Shown: piece by piece, positions 49,926 to 58,430 of the stretch
How the letters are laid out: the number at the start of each line of letters is the position of its first letter
Numbering within the stretch: position 1 is the stretch's first letter
Origin: Bin87 sp034423595
GTDB lineage: Bacteria > Chloroflexota > Dehalococcoidia > Lucifugimonadales > UBA3495
Assembly: GCA_965207025.1 (NCBI GenBank)
Contig: OZ242258.1
Coordinates: 3,596,001 to 3,660,000, forward strand
Direction of reading: 5' to 3'
DNA: 64,000 bases
Translations under genes and position numbers: made by a program
Notes under the pieces: generated by a model
Database searches by the model: none
Seen by the model: the letters and a program-made list of their open reading frames with translations, nothing else
Told to the model about the DNA's origin: nothing

Positions 49926-50313
49926 TCAGTATAAATATTCGAAATTTTTAGACGCCTGTCGGCTACACACGAGGCTCTCGCTTGTCCCGCCCTTACGCAC
50001 CCGCGGGGGTTCGTCCTTCAAACGCTGTACCAATTCACGCAGCCGTTGGGCTTCGGCTTCCGCGGCGGAATCCCGGCTTTCGGCCTCAAGGCGCGCCGCC
50101 TCCGCTTGACGACGGTTTGCTTCCGACTCAAAAAGGCTGCGTCAGTATTCGCCCGTTTCCGGGTCGTAAAAGACCCATCCGCTCCCCCCGCGCGCAAACA
50201 CTGAAGCCCAGGGCCGGGCTCTAGGTCCACACCATGCCGTCGTCCTCGTGATTCACCGGCATGGCGACGCCACTTCCAGCACGAAATCGGGAGCCTTGCC
50301 GATTTCGCCCGCC
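49926..50313 (-). pseudogene. decayed Uma2 family gene
   Basis: Minus-strand fragments read GEIGKAPDFVLEVASPCR, a Uma2 catalytic strand (PDxVxEVAS). Then, after a deletion and a frame change, VFYDPETGEY, stop, RSLFESEANRRQAEAARLEAE, ending with QRLRELVQRLKDEPPR. The second part is the coiled-coil tail typical of one Uma2 subgroup. A TGA interrupts it and the N-terminal half is gone. The intact gene at 59100 belongs to the same subgroup (PPEFVMEVASRR, NPETGEEYEHPQEENARLQAE). The operator for ammonium transporter 2 begins at the remnant's edge. Confidence 0.7.
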
Positions 50314-50351
50314 GTAATAACTTTGTAACATTTACGTCATTTATACGTAAC
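50314..50351 (+). promoter_or_regulatory. GlnR-like operator upstream of ammonium transporter 2
   Basis: The four pentamers are GTAAT (50314), GTAAC (50325), GTCAT (50336) and GTAAC (50347), exactly 11 bases apart. This is the a1-b1-a2-b2 layout of GlnR boxes. It lies 166 bases before the ATG at 50518. A near palindrome TATCCTTTCAGGATA (about 50361-50377) follows and could contain the -10 or be a second operator. Confidence 0.75.
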
Positions 50352-50517
50352 ACCGGAAAAATATCCTTTCAGGATAAATTTTCGGCGTCTTTGACTGACG
50401 GTCAAACACTGTGCCGGCGGCACGGCCATCCGCTTACGGCGGACCGCGCGGCGGTGAGGCAGGAAAGGACGCATTTGGGATCAATCAACCAACTCAACGG
50501 CAGTGAGGAGCTGACAG

Positions 50518-51738
50518 ATGGAGTTTTCGGAACTGGAAGTGCTGACCTTCCTGATATCGTCAGCGCTGGTATTCATCATGGTGCCCGGCCTGGCGCTGTT
50601 TTACGGGGGCCTGGTACGGCACAAGAACGTCATCGGAACGATGATGCACTCGGTCGCGGCCATCGGAGTGGTGAGCATCGTCTGGGTGCTGTGGGGCTAC
50701 AGCCTGGCCTTCGGCAACAGCGTGGAAAACTTGGGATTTGTTGGAGACCTGACGAAATTCGGCATGATCGGCGTACTGCCCGACGAGCAGGCGTTCATGG
50801 TGTTTCAGGGCATGTTCGCCATCATCACCGTGGCGCTGATCGCCGGCGGGTTCGCTGAGCGATTCAAGTTTTCGTCTTACATCATATTCGCGGCGCTGTG
50901 GGTAACCATCGTGTACGCGCCGCTATGCCACTGGGTGTGGGGCGGCGGCTGGCTGGGCAACCTGGGCAGCGTACTGGGCATGAGCGAGGCCGGCTTTGCC
51001 CTGGACTTCGCCGGAGGCACGGTGGTGCATATCGCGTCGGGTACGGCGGCATTGGCGGCGGCGTTCATCGTGGGTCGTCGCGTCGGGTTCGGCGCGATCC
51101 CGATTGTGCCTCACAACGTGCCGCTGGTGCTGCTGGGCGCCGGGCTGCTGTGGTTCGGCTGGTTCGGATTCAACGCCGGCAGCAGTTTCAACCTGTCCAC
51201 TTATGACGCCGCCAACGCCTTCGTGGTGACCAACGTGGCCGCGGCCACCGCCATGTCGTCCTGGTCCTTCGTGTCGTGGTTCTTCACGCACCGCCCCTCG
51301 GCCAGCGGCGCGGCGGCGGGAGCCGTTGCGGGCCTGGTGGCGATCACTCCGGCGGCGGGATTCGTAGGCGTGATGCCGGCCATCATCATCGGCGCGGGCG
51401 CCGGCGCGGCGTGCTTCTTCGCCGTTGAGCTGATTCACAAGCTCCGCATCGACGACTCGCTGGACGTGTTCGGCATCCACGGCATCGGCGGAATGTGGGG
51501 CGCGTTGGCGACGGGCCTGTTCGTGGGCATCGGGTTCGGCGCGCTGGACGCCGACGTATCCCGGATTGAGCAGGTTCTGTACCAACTGATCGGCATCGGC
51601 GCGGCGTTCGCCTGGTCCTTCGTGGTGTCCAGCATCATCCTGCTGGCGTTGAAGTTCACCATCGGACTGCGCGTCAACGATACCGAGGAGGAAGTAGGCA
51701 TCGACCTCGCCCAGCACGGCGAGGGCATGGGCCAGTAG
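50518..51738 (+). CDS. amt: ammonium transporter (Amt family), short N-terminus
   Basis: The 406-residue protein has no signal peptide and starts directly with a membrane segment (LTFLISSALVFIMVPGLALFYGGLVRHKNVIGTMMHS), as in most bacterial Amt proteins. GAGGAG lies 8 bases before the ATG. Later motifs are YAPLCHWVWGGGWL, DFAGGTVVHIASGTAALAAA with the first pore histidine, GWFGFNAGSS and FGIHGIGGMWGALATGLF with the second. The C-terminal tail (GLRVNDTEEEVGIDLAQHGE) is the normal PII-contact region, although no PII gene is adjacent. It differs considerably from the paralogue at 46090. Confidence 0.95.
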   Translation: MEFSELEVLTFLISSALVFIMVPGLALFYGGLVRHKNVIGTMMHSVAAIGVVSIVWVLWGYSLAFGNSVENLGFVGDLTKFGMIGVLPDEQAFMVFQGMFAIITVALIAGGFAERFKFSSYIIFAALWVTIVYAPLCHWVWGGGWLGNLGSVLGMSEAGFALDFAGGTVVHIASGTAALAAAFIVGRRVGFGAIPIVPHNVPLVLLGAGLLWFGWFGFNAGSSFNLSTYDAANAFVVTNVAAATAMSSWSFVSWFFTHRPSASGAAAGAVAGLVAITPAAGFVGVMPAIIIGAGAGAACFFAVELIHKLRIDDSLDVFGIHGIGGMWGALATGLFVGIGFGALDADVSRIEQVLYQLIGIGAAFAWSFVVSSIILLALKFTIGLRVNDTEEEVGIDLAQHGEGMGQ

Positions 51739-51804
51739 AAACAGCGCATCCCGGCTGAATCCGGCGCAGGCCCGGTGATACAATTGCCGGCGACGAACGA
51801 GTGT

Positions 51805-51832
51805 GTAGGGGCGAATAATCATTCGCCCCTAC
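51805..51832 (+). repeat. GTAGGGGCG palindrome, copy 4
   Basis: GTAGGGGCGAATAAT and CATTCGCCCCTAC pair with one mismatch. It is nearly identical to copy 1 at 18877 (AATAATCATT instead of AATAATTATT in the centre). It lies between the transporter and the next gene and could attenuate or end transcription. Confidence 0.8.
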
Positions 51833-51856
51833 GATGCTGGCAAACGGGAGGCAACG

Positions 51857-52120
51857 ATGGCGACCGATACCGAAAAGTTGAAAAGCCTGCGAGAAAGAGC
51901 CTGGGACACCTACAACGCGGAGATCAAGCATCTGGTGGAACCCGAGCAGAACGGTAAGTACCTGGTGCTCAACGTGGAAACCGGCCACTACGAGATTGAC
52001 GAAAGGCTGGGGATGGCGGACTTCAGAATGCTGGAAAAGTACAAATATCCCAAGGGTGTAATGCCGCCCCACTTTGCATTCCGTATCGGCTATCCTACCA
52101 CTTTCAATGAGCGGCCTTAG
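51857..52120 (+). CDS. small conserved protein upstream of aspartic protease-like gene
   Basis: The 87-residue protein starts at the ATG preceded by GGGAGGC. It has a charged N-terminal helix (TEKLKSLRERAWDTYNAEIKHLV) and then GKYLVLNVETGHYEIDERLGMADFRML, a pattern I associate with small genes encoded next to clan AA aspartic protease-like genes, where it reads GKfVaIDveTGdYEId. Function is unknown. The next gene starts 11 bases downstream, and both precede glutamine synthetase, so a three-gene transcript is likely. Confidence 0.7.
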   Translation: MATDTEKLKSLRERAWDTYNAEIKHLVEPEQNGKYLVLNVETGHYEIDERLGMADFRMLEKYKYPKGVMPPHFAFRIGYPTTFNERP

Positions 52121-52131
52121 GGGAAGCCGTG

Positions 52132-52542
52132 ATGCCGATTCCGGGCCGTGTCAACGGCAACTCCAGACGTATGACCGTGCGTATCAATGTCTCCGGCGAT
52201 GCCGGAGAGTATCGGGAAATGGTTTTCGAGGTTGATACTGCCAGCGATGTGGAGATCGCCTTGTCCGCCCATGACATTGCGGAACTTCGCCTTGAGCTGG
52301 CCGGTGGTTCCAATTTCAGGTTAAACGGCGCGTCTTACGAAAGGCCCCGCTATGTTGCCTACGTGGAGTGGCACAACGGCCCAATACCCATACATGTGGA
52401 GGAAACCGAACGGCCCGCATACGTGGGGATGGGCCTGCTGTGGGACAGTTATCTGTCGGCGTATCTATTCCCGAATGGCGCCGTTGATGTCAACCGCATG
52501 ATGCATTGGGATGATCTCAAGCGCGAGGCGGAGGAGGAATAA
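52132..52542 (+). CDS. clan AA (retropepsin-like) aspartic protease-like protein, altered active site
   Basis: The frame starts GTG-ATG; the second codon (ATG, 52132) is chosen, giving 136 residues. VNGNSRRMTVRINV, MVFEVDTASDVEIALSAHDIAEL, a central strand pair YVAYVEWHNGPIPIHVEE, and VGMGLLWDSYLSAYLFPNGAVDV follow the one-domain retropepsin-like pattern of bacterial clan AA proteins. The catalytic D-T/S-G is D-T-A here, so activity is doubtful. Its partner at 51857 is the typical upstream gene. The stop TAA is immediately before the glutamine synthetase start. Confidence 0.62.
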   Translation: MPIPGRVNGNSRRMTVRINVSGDAGEYREMVFEVDTASDVEIALSAHDIAELRLELAGGSNFRLNGASYERPRYVAYVEWHNGPIPIHVEETERPAYVGMGLLWDSYLSAYLFPNGAVDVNRMMHWDDLKREAEEE

Positions 52543-52548
52543 TTGGCA

Positions 52549-53889
52549 ATGCTAACCGACCACCATGCCGCCGAGCGCGAGTACGTGCTGCGCAGCGCCC
52601 GCGACTTCGACGTCAAGTTCATCCGCCTCTGGTTCACCGACATCCTGGGGAACCTCAAGGGCTTCGCCATTACCGTGGACGATCTGGAGGACGCGCTTGA
52701 GTTGGGAGTAGGGTTCGACGGCGCGGCCATCGACGGTTTCACCACCGACGAGGAGAGCGATCTGCGCGCCTTCCCGGACCCGACTACGTTCTCGCTGCTG
52801 CCCTGGCGGCCGCGCCAGAACGCCGTGGCGCGCATCTTCTGCGACATCCGCACCCCGCGGGGCGAGCCGTTCATCGGCGATCCTCGCCAGGTACTCAAGC
52901 GCAATCTGGAGCGGCTGGCGAGCCTCGGCTACATTTACTACGTGGGGCCGGAGCTGGAGTATTTCTACCTGCGCGACGCCGAATCCCTGGAGCCCCTGGA
53001 CACCTACGGCTACTACGACCAGCTTTCCAGCAATCCCGCCTCCGACCTGCGCCGGGACACGGTGCTGAACCTGGCGGATATGGGCATCCCCGTCAAGTAT
53101 TCGCACCACGAGGGCGCGCCCAGCCAGCACGAAATAGACCTCCAATACACCGACGCCCTCACCATGGCCGACAATGTGATGACGGCCCGCATGGTCATCA
53201 AGGAACTGGCCCAGCAGCAGGGCGTGTACGCATCCTTCATGCCCAAGCCCTTCCGCACCAAGAACGGGAGCGGGATGCACACCCACCAATCGCTGTTTCG
53301 TGGCAACGCCAACGCCTTCTACGACACCGACGACGACCTGCACCTGTCGATAACGGGCAAACGCTTCATCGCCGGGTTGCTGCGGCACTCGCCGGAGATA
53401 ACTCTGGTCACCAACCAGTGGGTGAATTCCTACAAGCGCCTGGTGCCGGGCTACGAGGCCCCTGTGCATGTGTCGTGGACCATGTCGAACCGGCTGGACC
53501 TGATCCGCGTGCCTTCCTACAAGACCGGCTACGAAACGTCGCTGCGGGTGGAGTACCGCGCCCCCGATCCGGCCTGCAATCCCTACCTGGCGTTCAGCGT
53601 GCTGCTAGCGGCGGGATTGAAGGGCATTGAGGAAGAATACCCGCTGCCGTCGCCGGTCACCTCCGACGTGTCGCGGATGCCGCCCGAAGAACGCGACGCC
53701 CGGGGCATTTCCCGGCTGCCCACCAACCTGGGTGAAGCCATCGCTCTGGCCGAGGAAAGCGTTCTGTTGCGCGAAACCCTGGGCGAGTTTGTGCATGAAA
53801 CGCTGATACGCAACAAGAAGAAGGAGTGGGAAGACTACAGCTCCGCAGTGACCGACTACGAGATTTCCAGATATTTGCCGCTGTTATAA
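52549..53889 (+). CDS. glnA: glutamine synthetase, type I
   Basis: From ATG 52549 the protein is 446 residues; TTG at 52543 is better spaced from GGAGG and is a real alternative. The type I pattern is complete: GVGFDGAAIDGF, the metal site in GPELEYFYL, GAPSQHEIDLQY, and NGSGMHTHQSL with the His-x-His substrate loop. It makes glutamine from glutamate, ammonia and ATP. The length and the LPTNLGEAI end fit the GSI-alpha form, which lacks the adenylylated tyrosine loop. One oddity is NRLDLIRVPSYK where most enzymes have NRSAxIRIP. It lies downstream of the two small genes and near two ammonium transporters. Confidence 0.93.
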   Translation: MLTDHHAAEREYVLRSARDFDVKFIRLWFTDILGNLKGFAITVDDLEDALELGVGFDGAAIDGFTTDEESDLRAFPDPTTFSLLPWRPRQNAVARIFCDIRTPRGEPFIGDPRQVLKRNLERLASLGYIYYVGPELEYFYLRDAESLEPLDTYGYYDQLSSNPASDLRRDTVLNLADMGIPVKYSHHEGAPSQHEIDLQYTDALTMADNVMTARMVIKELAQQQGVYASFMPKPFRTKNGSGMHTHQSLFRGNANAFYDTDDDLHLSITGKRFIAGLLRHSPEITLVTNQWVNSYKRLVPGYEAPVHVSWTMSNRLDLIRVPSYKTGYETSLRVEYRAPDPACNPYLAFSVLLAAGLKGIEEEYPLPSPVTSDVSRMPPEERDARGISRLPTNLGEAIALAEESVLLRETLGEFVHETLIRNKKKEWEDYSSAVTDYEISRYLPLL

Positions 53890-53947
53890 TTGCCGTGTTC
53901 ATCTTCCAGCCGTACAATGTCCCACCGGTCGAAAGGTGCGATTCGCA

Positions 53948-54757
53948 ATGCAATTTTCCGGAAAACTGGTAATCATTGCCGCCCTGGCGGTGACGGTGTT
54001 GCTGGTCAGCAACATCATAGCCATCAAACCGGTATCCCTCTTTGAGTTGCCGTTCAACTTCATCGGCAGCAACCTCTTCGTGGTGTCGGCTGCCATCATC
54101 TGCTTCCCCATCGGTTACATCATCAGCGACATTCTCACCGAGGTGTACGGTTTCCGGGTGGCGCGCGGGGTGATCTGGCTGGGATTCGTGTGTAACCTGC
54201 TCATGGTTTTCCTGTTCTGGGCCGGCGATCTGATCCCTGGCGCGGTGTTCTGGTCCCACGATCCGGTTACGATAACCGATGATGCCGGCAACGTCGTGGC
54301 AAACCTGCCCAGCGAACATGCCTTTGAAGCAATCCTGGGCTCCACCGGCTGGATCCTGCTGGGCTCCTTCGTCGCCTACATCGTCGGCGAATTTACCAAC
54401 GCCGCAGTCATGGTGATCCTGAAAAACCGTACCCAGGGCCGGATGCTGTGGCTGCGCACCATATCGTCCACGGTGGTGGGACAGGGTATCGACTCGATAC
54501 TGTTTTTCACCATCGCCTTCGGGGTCTCCGGGCTTTGGATCGGCCCGGACGGGTCGTGGCTGCCGGTGTTCAACGCGGCGGTGTGCGCCTGGATCGCCAA
54601 GTCGGTGTACGAAGTCATCGCCACGCCACTCACCTACCTGGTGGTGGGTTGGCTCAAGCGCACCGAGCGCATGGACGTGTACGACGCTCCCAGGTCCCTC
54701 AACCCCTTCGGCGTTTTCGGCGACGCCCCGGCCGGCGCCTCCGTGAACCGGGCCTGA
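53948..54757 (+). CDS. yhhQ: queuosine precursor transporter (YhhQ family)
   Basis: The start ATG 53948 has AAAGGTG upstream and gives 269 residues, slightly longer than E. coli YhhQ. About six membrane segments are visible. Diagnostic parts are VTVLLVSNIIAIK, FPIGYIISDILTEVYGFRVAR, GEFTNAAVMVILK and ISSTVVGQGIDSILFFTIAF, with CAWIAKSVYEVIATPLTYLVV near the end. YhhQ imports preQ0 or preQ1 for tRNA queuosine synthesis. It has a roughly 45-residue loop between segments 3 and 4 (SHDPVTITDDAGNVVANLPSE) that is longer than usual. It is 58 bases downstream of glnA. Confidence 0.9.
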   Translation: MQFSGKLVIIAALAVTVLLVSNIIAIKPVSLFELPFNFIGSNLFVVSAAIICFPIGYIISDILTEVYGFRVARGVIWLGFVCNLLMVFLFWAGDLIPGAVFWSHDPVTITDDAGNVVANLPSEHAFEAILGSTGWILLGSFVAYIVGEFTNAAVMVILKNRTQGRMLWLRTISSTVVGQGIDSILFFTIAFGVSGLWIGPDGSWLPVFNAAVCAWIAKSVYEVIATPLTYLVVGWLKRTERMDVYDAPRSLNPFGVFGDAPAGASVNRA

Positions 54758-54775
54758 GGCAAAGGAACCGTCAGC

Positions 54776-54976
54776 ATGACCGAGCATGACCCTCAAGAAT
54801 CCCACGACCACCGGCACGACCATAACCGGCCCGACAGTCTGGGTTCGGTGTTCACCAACCTACGGGGGACGGGTCGGCCCTGGCGCGAGGTGCTTGCCAT
54901 GGCCGGATCCAACATGTGGCGGAAGATAACCTCGCTGCGCGGGTGCTGTAGCGGCCCGGGGCAGCCGGGGTGTTAA
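54776..54976 (+). CDS. small His-rich protein with CC-x7-C tail
   Basis: The 66-residue protein starts with AAGGAA 8 bases upstream. Histidines at 4, 10, 12, 14 and 16 are followed by WREVLAMAGSNMWRKITSLRGCCSGPGQPGC, with Cys57, Cys58 and Cys66 at the end. I recall small Chloroflexota and Actinobacteria proteins ending in W---W-K------CCG--GQPGC, so this is probably a real conserved family of unknown function. The clustered His and Cys suggest metal binding. It lies 18 bases after yhhQ and is probably co-transcribed. Confidence 0.65.
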   Translation: MTEHDPQESHDHRHDHNRPDSLGSVFTNLRGTGRPWREVLAMAGSNMWRKITSLRGCCSGPGQPGC

Positions 54977-55050
54977 CGGCGTTAGGTTGCGCCGGCGTGT
55001 CCGGCGAACTCGGGCTACAGCAAATCCCGAAATTGGGGCGTGGGAGCGTT

Positions 55051-56220
55051 TCAGTACGTTCGGGACTCTTCCGAAAACAGATGGTCGGGCAGTGCATAGC
55101 TGATGCCAAAGTCGTCGTACATGGAAGCTTCCAGCAGATGCGTGAACCGATTGAGCTGATTGCGCTGTCTCGCCCCTTTGATCAGTCTGCCCAGCATGTC
55201 CTCGTACCGTTTCTGTAGCCGGAACCAAGTCAGCACGCCCACGGTCGAGGACTTAGGATATCCCAGTTGGTCGGCCAACTCATTGCCGATGAGGGCGCGC
55301 GATACCTTGTACACGTATCCGGCCAGCTTCCGGCGGGCGGCGGCGTCGTTTATTCCGATGATCAGCGGCGCAGACTGTATCAGGGAGTTCGCCAGCACCA
55401 CGGATTCCAAGTCCAGCTCAGGTTCTATCATCCGGCCTATCTCAAACAGTTCCAGCGCGTCCTTCTCGCCGCGGAACAGGATGGTCTCGGGAATGCCCAG
55501 CAGGTGCCCCGTGTAGCGCCAGACAGCGATGAAACTCTCCTTTTCCTCGTCGTTGAACCGGCAACCCAGTAACCGCATATGCTGCACCAGCCGGGCTGAA
55601 AAAGAGGTGATGGCAAAGCCCATGTGCGCCGCGCTCAGCGGGATTCCCCAAGCGTCATCCCAGTCGTCCGAATCGGTCAGCAAGCGTCGGATTTGCGCAT
55701 GAACCAGACGCAGCCGCACCGACAGTCGCCACCCGTCGCCGTATTTGTCCAGGCCGCGGGGCAGGAATATCTCCAGCATGTGGCGGTTATTTTGCCTTAG
55801 CCGGCGAACTCCCGCTTGGCGCAGTCGCCCGGTGATGAAAAAGGGCTTTGCGATGTTGGTGGAAAAGCCCTCAATCAGGGTGCCGCCGACGAAGGCTCCC
55901 GCTACCAGGGACGAGTTGCGGTGAAACATTCGGATGCCCGGAACGAAATCGTCCGGGTTGGCCCAGTCGGGCGGCGTTTCCAACATCTCAAAGAAATCAC
56001 GGACCCGAGGTGGGGCGGTGCGAAGGGCCTCCGCGTTCCCGTCAATGCCGACCTGTATGAGGCGCGCGATTTCCGGCGGTTCAAGCAAGAGCAGCTCGCC
56101 TATGGCGGCATCGGCTGCAGGGTCGCCGATGGTCGTGTGGGCGACGTAGTTCGCCGCCAACTCCGGGTTCAGTTGGCGGGCTTTCTCGTACCCCGAGACG
56201 TATGTGGCGGGTATGTCCAT
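55051..56220 (-). CDS. MpaB-like oxygenase family protein (DUF2236)
   Basis: The 389-residue protein matches DUF2236/MpaB. It has FVPGIRMFHRNSSLVAGAFVGGTLIEGFSTNIAKPFFITGRL and RLSVRLRLVHAQIRRLL with the heme-binding-type His in R-V-HA--R. GIPLSAAHMGFAITSFSARLV and WRYTGHLLGIPE supply further conserved histidines. Relatives include the latex-clearing protein Lcp, which uses a b-type heme to cut rubber, and MpaB of mycophenolic acid synthesis. The substrate here is unknown. It lies 5 bases downstream of the MMPL transporter on the same strand, so the two form an operon. Confidence 0.85.
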   Translation of the reverse strand: MDIPATYVSGYEKARQLNPELAANYVAHTTIGDPAADAAIGELLLLEPPEIARLIQVGIDGNAEALRTAPPRVRDFFEMLETPPDWANPDDFVPGIRMFHRNSSLVAGAFVGGTLIEGFSTNIAKPFFITGRLRQAGVRRLRQNNRHMLEIFLPRGLDKYGDGWRLSVRLRLVHAQIRRLLTDSDDWDDAWGIPLSAAHMGFAITSFSARLVQHMRLLGCRFNDEEKESFIAVWRYTGHLLGIPETILFRGEKDALELFEIGRMIEPELDLESVVLANSLIQSAPLIIGINDAAARRKLAGYVYKVSRALIGNELADQLGYPKSSTVGVLTWFRLQKRYEDMLGRLIKGARQRNQLNRFTHLLEASMYDDFGISYALPDHLFSEESRTY

Positions 56221-56225
56221 CTAGC

Positions 56226-58430
56226 CTAACTCCTGGGGGCGGTTTGTTCCTCGGCCGGTTCCACGCGGACGTCGGGCAGCCAGCCCAGCCAGGAGGGCAG
56301 GTACCAGTTGCCGCGTCCCAGCATTTCCATGCTGGCCGGCACCAGCACCGACCGCACTAGGGTGGCGTCGAGGAATATGGCAACGGCCAGGCCAAAGCCT
56401 ACCTGCTGGTTGATGATCGTCTCGCCGGCGGCGAATGCGCCGAAAACCGCCACCATGATCAGGGCGGCGCCGGTGATGATGCTGGCCGTGGAGCGCAGGC
56501 CATAGGCCACCGCCTCGGCGTTGTTGCCGGTCTGGTCATAGCGTTCGCGGATCCGGCTCAACAGGAACACGTGGTAGTCCATGGACAAGCCGAAGAGGAT
56601 GGTGAACAGGAACAGCGGTATCCAGGCGTCAATCACCTCGGCGTGCTGGAAGCCCAGCAGGTCGGTGGCGAGCCCCTTCTGGAATACCAGCACCAGCAGC
56701 CCGTAGGCCGTGCCCACCGATAGCAGGTTCATCACCACCGCTTTGACCGGAATTACGATTGACCGGAAAACCAGCAGCAGGATCAGGAAGCTGAGACCGA
56801 GGACGAATGCGAAGACGATGGGAGTGTAACGATCCACGATGTCGAACAGGTCGGCGCTAACCGCGGAAACGCCGCCGACGAACACCGTGGCCGGAGCGCC
56901 GTCAAAGGCCGCCGGAATGTGTTGTTCTCGCAGTTGGGTTACGGCATCGACGGCGGTGGCGCCGCTGGGTTCCCCGTGAATGGCGACGGTCATCAGGGCC
57001 AGGTCGCCCGATGGGGCGGGAATCAGGGCGGGAGGAATGGGAAAACCCGGGTCATCAAGCAGCGTGGTTTCGAGATTGCCGATGGCTGCCTGCACCTGGG
57101 GGTCGTTGAGGTCGCCGTCGATGACGATTTCAACGGGATTCACCAAGCCGAACGAGAACTCCTCTTCCAGGACAAAGAACGCTTCCCTGGTCTCCGCGCC
57201 CTCAGGGAACGTGTCAACGCCGTTGATTCCCGTGTCAATGTCGAAGTAGAAGACGATGGCGACGATCATCGGCACGGCTACGATGAGGAAACTGAGGATG
57301 GGGACCTTGGTAACGATGCGAGTGGTGGCTTCCCAGAAACCGTGCTGCTCCGTTGCATCGTCACTGGGCCGGCGCCGTCGGAAGAAGGGAATGGAAAGGA
57401 AGTTGACCTTGTCGCCGAGCAGGGAGAGCACGGCCGGCAGTAGCGTCAACGTGGCGGCCAGCGTCACCAGCACGACTACGATGGCTCCGATGCCCAACGA
57501 CTGGAAAAAAGTGGCGGGGATAATGAGCATTCCACAAAGGGCGATCACGACGGTGAGGCCGCTGAACAGAACCGCGCTGCCGGCAGTGGCTCCGGCCCGG
57601 GCGACCGCTTCGCGCTTCTCCAGGCCCCGCTCCAACTCTTCACGGAAACGGGATACGATGAACAGCGAATAGTCGATACCCACGGCCAAGCCGATCATGG
57701 TGATCATCAGCGTTACGAAGAAAACCAGGTCGAACACCTGGCCGATCAGGGCCGCGATGCCCAGGGCGACGATGATTGAAACGATGCCCAATCCCAGCGG
57801 GATCAGGGAGGCTACCACGGCGCCGAAAAGCGCCAGCAGGATGATCAGCGCCACGGGGACGCCGATGCGTTCGCCCTGTTCCAGGTCTTCGGTTGCCAGT
57901 TCGTTGGACTCGTGGGCGATGCTGGCGGCGCCGCTCATCAGGACACGATAGCCCTCGGCCGCGTTCGCGTCCTGGACTACATGAAGCAGTTGCTCCACGT
58001 TGTCGGTGGCATCTTCCAGGGTTCCGGTCATCACCACCGGCATGATGGTAGTCTGCCGATCCTGCGATACCAGGGATTCATCTCCTGCCTGGTAGTAGTG
58101 CTGGGCGACGGTCACGACATCGGGTCCGAGGGCCGCAATGCCGGCGAACGCCGACTCCACGGTTTCCCGGAACGCGGCGTCATCCACGGTCAACGCATCC
58201 GATTGCACGATGACGATTTCGGTTATGGGTTCCGGCCCACCGCGCAGCCGCGTTTCCAGCAATTCGGCAGCGCGCTGCGAATCGACGCCTCCGCCCAGAC
58301 GCAGTTCGGTGGTGGTTGCGCCGGCCAACAGCTGTGCGTTGATGCCAAGGGCAACGACCACCACAACGACCCAGAGGGCGATGATCACTAGCGGGCGACG
58401 GGCGCTGATGCGGGCCAATGCTTCGGTCAT
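56226..58430 (-). CDS. MMPL/RND-type membrane transporter
   Basis: The 734-residue protein has the RND layout of twelve membrane segments with two large external loops (about 35-185 and 400-525). GLAVGIDYSLFIVSRFREELERG and FGLSMDYHVFLLSRIRERYDQTG are the paired segment-4 and segment-10 motifs with their proton-relay aspartates (GIDYSLF and SMDYHVF). These are diagnostic for the MMPL family, which exports lipids or hydrophobic compounds. It is the first gene of a two-gene operon with an MpaB-like oxygenase, so export or import of the oxygenase substrate is possible. Confidence 0.93.
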   Translation of the reverse strand: MTEALARISARRPLVIIALWVVVVVVALGINAQLLAGATTTELRLGGGVDSQRAAELLETRLRGGPEPITEIVIVQSDALTVDDAAFRETVESAFAGIAALGPDVVTVAQHYYQAGDESLVSQDRQTTIMPVVMTGTLEDATDNVEQLLHVVQDANAAEGYRVLMSGAASIAHESNELATEDLEQGERIGVPVALIILLALFGAVVASLIPLGLGIVSIIVALGIAALIGQVFDLVFFVTLMITMIGLAVGIDYSLFIVSRFREELERGLEKREAVARAGATAGSAVLFSGLTVVIALCGMLIIPATFFQSLGIGAIVVVLVTLAATLTLLPAVLSLLGDKVNFLSIPFFRRRRPSDDATEQHGFWEATTRIVTKVPILSFLIVAVPMIVAIVFYFDIDTGINGVDTFPEGAETREAFFVLEEEFSFGLVNPVEIVIDGDLNDPQVQAAIGNLETTLLDDPGFPIPPALIPAPSGDLALMTVAIHGEPSGATAVDAVTQLREQHIPAAFDGAPATVFVGGVSAVSADLFDIVDRYTPIVFAFVLGLSFLILLLVFRSIVIPVKAVVMNLLSVGTAYGLLVLVFQKGLATDLLGFQHAEVIDAWIPLFLFTILFGLSMDYHVFLLSRIRERYDQTGNNAEAVAYGLRSTASIITGAALIMVAVFGAFAAGETIINQQVGFGLAVAIFLDATLVRSVLVPASMEMLGRGNWYLPSWLGWLPDVRVEPAEEQTAPRS

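Noticed and set aside
50018..50353. 111-codon minus-strand frame
   Set aside because: It reads the Uma2 remnant in the wrong frame. The Uma2-like peptides are in other frames and broken by a stop and a deletion.
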